In this document: positions 44,965-51,371 of the stretch, piece by piece
Layout: the number at the start of each line of letters is the position of its first letter
Numbering within the stretch: position 1 is the first letter of the stretch
DNA from: an uncultured Lachnospiraceae bacterium
Lineage (GTDB): Bacteria; Bacillota; Clostridia; Lachnospirales; Lachnospiraceae
Reading direction: 5' to 3'
DNA: 51,371 nucleotides
Assembly (NCBI GenBank): GCA_947589055.1
Contig: CANPZL010000014.1
Coordinates: 1-51,371, forward strand
Notes under the pieces: generated by a model
The model's input: only the letters and a program-made list of their open reading frames with translations
What the model was told of the DNA's origin: nothing
The model's database searches: none
Program-made: the position numbers and the translations under genes

Positions 44965-45810
44965 CTAGCGAGATACGACGATGGCCTGACTGCCCAGTTG
45001 ACGATACCGCAGATCGACCTGCTCTTTTTCATAGGCTACCACTTCTCCCTGCCAGTCCGGATCGTTAAAATAGTAATACGTTTCATCAAAGCCTACCAGC
45101 ACCAGACAATGCTCTCCTGCCAGCCACTGGAACGTTCTTCCATCCTCCAGTTCCCAGCTCGCCCCTTCCTCTGGCTCTTTCATCCGGATCGTTGCCCATA
45201 TGATCACCGGGATCCCCTGCGACAGATATTCTCTCTCCAGCGTTTCCAAAGGCGTACCGCTGATATTCACTGCATAATACTCTTCCTGAAAAATACGATT
45301 CATGGCATTCGTAAGCGGTTCCGCATAGCAGCCGAAGCCGCCGTATTGTTTCGGATTCCCTATAAACATACGCTCCGGATCTGCATACAAGTAATCTGCA
45401 TCTCCCGTGGGAGTTATTTTATCAATGGCTTCATATACGTCATCCGTCGTTACATTTTTCCCGTAATAATTCAATACCATGGCGGCACTCACTAATTCAC
45501 AGCCGGTTGTATATCCGACCTCTTTCTGACTGATCAGAGGGACTTCTATATATTCACTGCCTGCTTCTGCTACCCGCACCAGCCGGGGCATGGACCGGGA
45601 CATCGAGGCTATCTCAGGAATGGGAAGCGCTGTCATATCGTGGGACGATGTTTCCTGTTCTTCCTTCGTTCCTTCCGTTCCTTCTCCCATTGCACTCTGA
45701 CCGGCATCCCAGCGATAGGCATAAAAAACGATCCCGAAAAAGCCAAACACAGAAAGCATAAGAATGGTCAGGAGGACCCTATTTAGTTTTGGCGACGATC
45801 TTGGACGCAT
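44965..45810 (-). CDS. C39-like cysteine peptidase with membrane anchor
   Basis: The 281-residue protein has an N-terminal membrane helix (VLLTILMLSVFGFFGIVFYAY), a Ser/Glu-rich linker, and a peptidase C39-like domain outside the membrane. The active-site Cys lies in GYTTGCELVSAAMVLNYYG, the His in AGEHCLVLVGFDE, and the Asp in YYFNDPDW. This is the C39_2 family, secreted or anchored Cys peptidases distinct from bacteriocin exporters. A GAGGA site precedes the ATG. The membrane MutS-like ATPase is encoded 21 bases downstream; the pairing suggests an envelope role, but no substrate is visible. Confidence 0.85.
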   Translation of the reverse strand: MRPRSSPKLNRVLLTILMLSVFGFFGIVFYAYRWDAGQSAMGEGTEGTKEEQETSSHDMTALPIPEIASMSRSMPRLVRVAEAGSEYIEVPLISQKEVGYTTGCELVSAAMVLNYYGKNVTTDDVYEAIDKITPTGDADYLYADPERMFIGNPKQYGGFGCYAEPLTNAMNRIFQEEYYAVNISGTPLETLEREYLSQGIPVIIWATIRMKEPEEGASWELEDGRTFQWLAGEHCLVLVGFDETYYYFNDPDWQGEVVAYEKEQVDLRYRQLGSQAIVVSR

Positions 45811-45848
45811 TGGTTTATCCTCAATAAAAACAACAAGTTTCTACAATT

Positions 45849-45878
45849 ATTATAAGCCATCATAAAAAACACCGTCAA
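45849..45878 (-). promoter_or_regulatory. Promoter of the C39 peptidase / MutS-like pair
   Basis: On the minus strand TTGACG (45873-45878) and TATAAT (45849-45854) are 18 bases apart, about 40 bases before the peptidase start codon. Confidence 0.7.
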
Positions 45879-45938
45879 CCCATGAAACCATTCCTCTGTG
45901 GCACGTCCGGCTTTTTGCATATTTCTTCCATATTTTAA

Positions 45939-45967
45939 TTGATTTTTTCCCTGTTTCGTATTAAAAT
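45939..45967 (+). promoter_or_regulatory. Promoter of the acidic membrane protein gene
   Basis: TTGATT (45939-45944) and TAAAAT (45962-45967) are 17 bases apart, about 50 bases before the TTG start at 46015. It is divergent from the peptidase promoter. Confidence 0.6.
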
Positions 45968-46014
45968 ATTCAATATGTGAAACACTACACAAAAAGGCAA
46001 AGGAGCGTGTAACA

Positions 46015-46473
46015 TTGAGTAAAAAGGTTGGTTCGATCGTTAAAGTTATAACTGTTGCAGCCGGTATTGCAGCAGTAGGAACTGCTTGTTATCTATACAA
46101 GGACAAAATTAAGGAATTTTTTGAAAAGCTGAATCTGAAAGAGAAGGTAGATACTGCCAAGTCTTTTGTATCAGACAAGTTCCTTCCTAATAAGGAAGAT
46201 GATTTCTTTGATGATGCCGATTTCTTTGATGACGAGGCGGCTGATTCAGAGGAAAATTCAAATCGGGGCTATACTTCTTTGAATCTGGCAAATGAAGATA
46301 CCGAAGCTGTTGTTTCCGATACCCAGTCTCCAAGCGAAGAGATGGAAGAGATCAAACCTGTAGAAGCAACCAAAACGGAAGACGAGGAAGAGACCGGATA
46401 TGAGTACGAGGGCTTATCCGATGTATCGGAGGACGAGGATGTACTTGCCGAGGAATCTGCATTAGACGGTTAA
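46015..46473 (+). CDS. Small acidic membrane-anchored protein
   Basis: The start is TTG at 46015, nine bases after AAAGGAG; no ATG is available in a sensible position. The 152-residue protein has one N-terminal membrane helix (VKVITVAAGIAAVGTACYLY), a short basic amphipathic stretch (KDKIKEFFEKLNLKEK), and a very acidic, low-complexity tail (for example KEDDFFDDADFFDDEAAD) with almost no positive charge after residue 60. It resembles YtxH-like small membrane proteins in layout, but I do not claim membership. It has its own promoter and terminator. Confidence 0.7.
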   Translation: MSKKVGSIVKVITVAAGIAAVGTACYLYKDKIKEFFEKLNLKEKVDTAKSFVSDKFLPNKEDDFFDDADFFDDEAADSEENSNRGYTSLNLANEDTEAVVSDTQSPSEEMEEIKPVEATKTEDEEETGYEYEGLSDVSEDEDVLAEESALDG

Positions 46474-46537
46474 GCAAGCGGTATGATGCCTGCTGGCAGG
46501 TCGCTTCCGGTTTTTGGGTAATGTAATGTTTATGTAA

Positions 46538-46581
46538 CCTCCAAGCTGATGTAAATCTACTTCAACTTGGAGGTTTTTGTT
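46538..46581 (+). terminator. Terminator of the acidic membrane protein gene
   Basis: CCTCCAAG (46538-46545) and CTTGGAGG (46566-46573) form a perfect stem with a 20-base loop and are followed by TTTTTGTTGTT. Confidence 0.8.
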
Positions 46582-46697
46582 GTTAAAGGGGAGCTTTATA
46601 TATCATAAAAAGCATATATGCAACTGCTAAAATAATACTAATAATAACTAAGACATCACACTTTTCTAATCCTGTCATAAAGGGTGGATTTTAGGTG

Positions 46698-46731
46698 TAA
46701 AAAACACGAACAGCGTTACTTCCATTCGTGT
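46698..46731 (-). terminator. Terminator of the abiE unit
   Basis: ACACGAA (46704-46710) and TTCGTGT (46725-46731) pair with a 14-base loop; on the minus strand TTTTTTAC follows. It is about 85 bases after the abiEii stop. Confidence 0.65.
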
Positions 46732-46814
46732 GTCATTTCATTACTTCTATATTATCATGATGATTAAACAGCATTTATCACGGTTCATGTATATTTTTCG
46801 TGACGTACCTGTTT

Positions 46815-47485
46815 TTATGCCATCCTGTTCAAAAACGATAGTATTTTCTCAAATATCTCATCTATGCTTTCATCAAGCCAGCGCTTATCACTGCTGTCAA
46901 TCTTGCTGCGGTAAGTCTTATTTTGGAAGACCTTTGTAATTCTTCTTATGATGTCTGACATGTCATTTTCTCTCATTCCTTCATCTAAAAAAATGTAAGA
47001 ATCGAGGCATACCATAAGTTTATCTTTATCCAGCTTGTCACAGTGATAATACATATCATAAATGTCTTTGTACCTTGTGCTGAATGAACCGAATTTAAGC
47101 AAAGAGCGTAGTTTCTCCGTAAATATCTGCTCCTTTGAGTTAATCAGCAGGGAAGCGCCCTCATTGCTATAAGCAATATCAAAACAATACTCTTCCTGTT
47201 CTATCTCCAGACGTTTATGTACTCCTAAGTCTATCTTGCTTTCCATGGATGTGCCGGTTTGGTCCGTAATAAGTATTTTCACGCTTTTTCCATGGTGGTC
47301 CTGCTGATCCAGTTCTGTTATCTTACCAATCCGTTCTATGGATATATCCGGAAGACAGTTTAATTTCCTGATAAACTGCTCTTTGCTATCGCTTCGAGTA
47401 CTATGTCCTGACACACCTTTGCCCTGGCATCCTGAATGGGATACCCTGCCTCTTTGGTTTTCTCAAACATCTCTTGTAAATTCAT
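46815..47485 (-). pseudogene. abiEii: Broken abiEii-type nucleotidyltransferase toxin gene
   Basis: The gene is in two overlapping out-of-frame parts. The start ATG at 47485 abuts the abiEi stop and has GGAGG eight bases upstream; this frame reads MNLQEMFEKTKEAG and VCQDIVLEAIAKSS, the normal AbiEii N-terminus, then stops at 47360 after 41 codons. A second frame (in the 47414-46815 range) supplies FIRKLNCLPDISIERIGKI, KIDLGVHKRLEIEQEEYCFD and FTEKLRSLLKFGSFSTRYKD, the C-terminal two thirds. The segment between, which in the family carries the GG...D-x-D nucleotidyltransferase site (about 45 residues), is missing. The toxin is therefore very likely inactive, while the antitoxin gene is intact. 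Confidence 0.8.
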
Positions 47486-48028
47486 CTATAATACCTCCAT
47501 CTGGATTGTCTCCATCACGGATTTTGTTTTTGGAAGTTTCTCCGCATATTCCTCAACAAGCATAAAATCAAGTTCATCCGTCATCCTGCGGTAGCTGGAT
47601 ATGATTTCCTTGTAATAATCAAAAGGCTGTTTGTTCTTGTTCCGTATAAGCTCTATCAACAGCCTTTCCTTGGAAAAGAGTCGGATATCATCCCCAGAAT
47701 ATCTTTTTATTTCGACTCCGATATCCAGACTGTTATAATTATCAAAAATCTGTTTTACATTTTTATCCGTTATCTTGGCCGCATCTTTATCTGTAGCCAG
47801 ATAATAGTACGATGGTATCGTATCTGTCAGCCCCTGATAATAGAACGCACTGTTAAGTGTAAATACTGCCTTTGGATATTTTTTTCTTATAATGGCAGTA
47901 TCAGATTCATATTTTCTATCTGAATAAATCCCCGGAGCATATTTATACAATGTTCCATCTTTCACAGCCTGCTTGATGCGATAATCACTATGATATTTTT
48001 TCATGCATTCCTCGTATGAATATAACAT
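47486..48028 (-). CDS. abiEi: AbiEi-type antitoxin / transcriptional repressor
   Basis: The 180-residue protein begins with a winged-helix segment (YSYEECMKKYHSDYRIKQAV, then GTLYKYAPGIYSD) and continues with the AbiEi C-terminal domain (AVFTLNSAFYYQGLTDTIP, IFDNYNSLDIGVEIKRYSGD, KERLLIELIRNK). AbiEi proteins repress their own promoter and neutralise AbiEii in type IV toxin-antitoxin systems. An AAAGGAGAG site precedes the ATG. The broken abiEii start touches this gene's stop. Two operator-like inverted repeats flank the promoter upstream. The gene appears intact. Confidence 0.85.
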   Translation of the reverse strand: MLYSYEECMKKYHSDYRIKQAVKDGTLYKYAPGIYSDRKYESDTAIIRKKYPKAVFTLNSAFYYQGLTDTIPSYYYLATDKDAAKITDKNVKQIFDNYNSLDIGVEIKRYSGDDIRLFSKERLLIELIRNKNKQPFDYYKEIISSYRRMTDELDFMLVEEYAEKLPKTKSVMETIQMEVL

Positions 48029-48050
48029 CTAATCTCTCCTTTATAAATAA

Positions 48051-48083
48051 TCCGTAAATCTTATATTTTTACGGATATTTACT
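48051..48083 (-). promoter_or_regulatory. abiE operator 1, downstream of the promoter
   Basis: TCCGTAAA (48051-48058) and TTTACGGA (48068-48075) form a perfect inverted repeat with a nine-base spacer. Positions 48062-48083 are repeated exactly at 48145-48166. The site lies just after the -10 box, where repressor binding would block transcription. Confidence 0.7.
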
Positions 48084-48085
48084 TC

Positions 48086-48114
48086 ATTATATCTTCCACT
48101 CTGTCATGAGTCAA
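48086..48114 (-). promoter_or_regulatory. abiE promoter
   Basis: On the minus strand TTGACT (48109-48114) and TATAAT (48086-48091) are exactly 17 bases apart. It is flanked by the two operator copies. Confidence 0.85.
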
Positions 48115-48131
48115 GACTGTATTAAATATAG

Positions 48132-48166
48132 TATCCGTATTTTTTATATTTTTACGGATATTTACT
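48132..48166 (-). promoter_or_regulatory. abiE operator 2, upstream of the promoter
   Basis: TATCCGTA (48132-48139) and TACGGATA (48153-48160) form a perfect inverted repeat with a 13-base spacer. It shares the 22-base stretch 48145-48166 with operator 1. Confidence 0.7.
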
Positions 48167-48243
48167 CAAGTCACTCTTTTCTTTAGCGTCTTTACATTAG
48201 TATCTGTTACATCAGAATAATCATTCATAGATGTATATTTTTC

Positions 48244-48354
48244 TCACATTGCAAATGTTTTCATCATATTCTGTAACGCTTCCGTCTGTTCTTCCGTCAT
48301 CCACTCCGTCTTCTTCTTGCCAAACAAAATATAATCCACAGAACACTCCAGTAC
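48244..48354 (-). pseudogene. C-terminal fragment of an XRE-type regulator
   Basis: After an upstream stop, 36 codons read VLECSVDYILFGKKK and TEEQTEALQNMMKTFAM before a stop. LE-SVDYLLFG is the usual end of the helix-turn-helix domain of XRE (phage repressor-like) regulators, followed by a short helical tail. The helix-turn-helix itself is missing. Confidence 0.55.
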
Positions 48355-48383
48355 CTATGCTTGTATGAACGATAGAGTTATTA

Positions 48384-48415
48384 TGTAAAAAAAACGGTTA
48401 GACTTTCATCTAACC
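48384..48415 (-). terminator. Terminator-like hairpin
   Basis: GGTTAGA (48396-48402) and TCTAACC (48409-48415) pair with a six-base loop. On the minus strand G plus eight T residues follow. Confidence 0.6.
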
Positions 48416-48589
48416 TTTCAATAAAGTGTGTCTTCTTTTATTTAGTCGTAAATATTAACCCATACTCTCACAAACTCATGATTTTCCTAGCTTTATATAT
48501 CAAGGTTCTTCATCGTCGGAACTATTTGAAACATCTCTCTTTCCCCATTTAGGTTACTTCATGTCCATCCAAAGTGTTTCGTTCCGCAC

Positions 48590-48633
48590 TCCACATTTGT
48601 CCCTACTAATGGGTGAAATGTGAGCATTTTTTT
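48590..48633 (+). terminator. Plus-strand terminator without an upstream gene
   Basis: CACATTT (48592-48598) and AAATGTG (48616-48622), with an inner CCC/GGG pairing, are followed by seven T residues on the plus strand. No plus-strand gene precedes it, so it is probably left from a lost gene. Confidence 0.5.
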
Positions 48634-48788
48634 AGTCAATTTTTGGTCAACCCATATTTGCGCAGTGATTATCAATTCATTGAGGACTCTCTTCTAAAAC
48701 ATATCTAAATTTTTTACCAAACATTTCGTATATAACATGACCCAAATTCGTATATCAGATATTTATACGATTTTCTCCCCCTAAGACG

Positions 48789-48832
48789 CAAAAAAGAGGA
48801 CATCTTCTAAATTACTTTAGAAAATATCCTCT
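48789..48832 (-). terminator. Probable lysS terminator
   Basis: An imperfect long stem between AGAGGACATCTTCTAAA (from 48795) and TTTAGAAAATATCCTCT (to 48832) is followed on the minus strand by TTTTTTGCG. It is about 155 bases after the lysS stop. Confidence 0.7.
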
Positions 48833-48988
48833 ATATAGTGCTATTTCTATTTAGTTGTGGACCAAGAATTCTACGCTAATCTTCGACAATCTCTAATTGG
48901 CTATGAAAAAAAATGATCAATTTTGGTTCAAATTGCCCTGACCAATCGAATATTTTCGTGTACGCAATTCCTTAATTTTACTGGATTT

Positions 48989-51074
<2,086 letters not shown>

Positions 51075-51155
51075 TCTACACGAATCCTTTCCTTTGTCTG
51101 TGCCGCCTTTTTCCGTTCAATTCCAGCCGACGTGACACAATAATCATATTGAAAT

Positions 51156-51184
51156 ATTATATATCAGCCGGAAAACGATGTCAA
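51156..51184 (-). promoter_or_regulatory. greA promoter, perfect sigma-A consensus
   Basis: On the minus strand TTGACA (51179-51184) and TATAAT (51156-51161) are exactly 17 bases apart. Expected start is near 51149, leaving a leader of about 75 bases. Confidence 0.9.
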
Positions 51185-51250
51185 CCGCAACCATGCGGAT
51201 TCTCTTTGAAATACGGTTTCCACCGATATATTTTTTCCTTTTCTTCTATA

Positions 51251-51291
51251 TATAAAAACAACTACAGATTCATCTAAAATCTGTAGCTGTT
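51251..51291 (-). terminator. Terminator of a gene beyond the right edge
   Basis: AACAACTACAGATT (51257-51270) and AATCTGTAGCTGTT (51278-51291) pair over 14 positions with one G-U pair. On the minus strand TTTATATATAG follows. No coding frame is visible between it and the window end. Confidence 0.7.
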
Positions 51292-51371
51292 CTCTCTAAT
51301 GCAGTTGACGGGACTATCTGATTGTTTTGCAAATATGCTAAAATCTTGAAAATCATTAAATTTACATTGTT

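Larger units (their letters stand above)
48167..48988. other. Gene-free, decayed region between abiE and lysS
   Basis: About 820 AT-rich bases without an intact gene. It holds a regulator fragment (48244-48354), three terminator-like hairpins (48388-48415, 48590-48633, 48790-48832) on both strands, and at 48507-48519 a 13-base copy of the lysS 3' end in the same frame. The combination suggests the remains of a mobile or accessory element. Confidence 0.6.

Overview
The window looks like chromosomal DNA of a Gram-positive anaerobe of the class Clostridia, most likely Lachnospiraceae. This is inferred from the run dgt-dnaG-rpoD-trmK-nif3-type gene, strong AGGAGG ribosome sites with occasional GTG and TTG starts, consensus sigma-A promoters, the substrate-binding lipoprotein type, and the short MetH. 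No rRNA, tRNA, CRISPR array or intact insertion sequence was seen.

Layout. (1) 1-3551, plus strand, AT-rich: the end of a surface-polysaccharide locus with a CMP-Kdo-synthetase-like cytidylyltransferase (truncated by the window edge), a pyruvate-aldolase-like fusion protein and a WcbI-like protein with fibronectin-like repeats. (2) 3646-19302, minus strand: one long run of genes read from a response regulator and histidine kinase through a large membrane protein, an ABC exporter, a coiled-coil membrane protein, a MoxR ATPase, a DUF58 protein and two vWA membrane proteins, ending with a Na+/Ca2+ exchanger-like protein. (3) 19325-26652, minus: dgt, dnaG, rpoD, trmK, a Nif3-like gene and a TGS-uridine-kinase-like gene. 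(4) 26816-30439, minus: a sugar ABC importer (lipoprotein and two permeases, no ATPase) with an internal hairpin after the lipoprotein gene. (5) 30824-38948: an ABC-F protein and a CorC/HlyC-type protein, a small plus-strand Cys-rich protein, ilvC-ilvN, and metH-dtd. (6) 39107-46580: a degenerate CbiET-like protein, a lipoprotein, a 697-residue protein of unknown function, a membrane-anchored MutS-like ATPase with a C39-like peptidase, and a small acidic membrane protein. (7) 46698-48988: a decaying accessory island with an AbiEi antitoxin gene, a broken abiEii toxin gene, a duplicated operator and a fragment of a phage-type regulator. (8) 48989-51291: lysS and greA behind a perfect consensus promoter.

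The best candidates for undescribed biology are the two-component/ABC/MoxR/vWA cluster (about 15 kb), the putative CMP-ulosonate cassette at the left edge, the CbiET-derived protein that seems to have lost its SAM site and sits next to metH, the 697-residue orphan, and the membrane MutS plus C39 peptidase pair. Also notable are an ABC-F protein in which both halves of one composite ATP site are degenerate, and the abiE locus, where a deletion removed the toxin's catalytic core while promoter and operators remain intact.

All family assignments come from reading the protein sequences and recalling family motifs; no database search was run.
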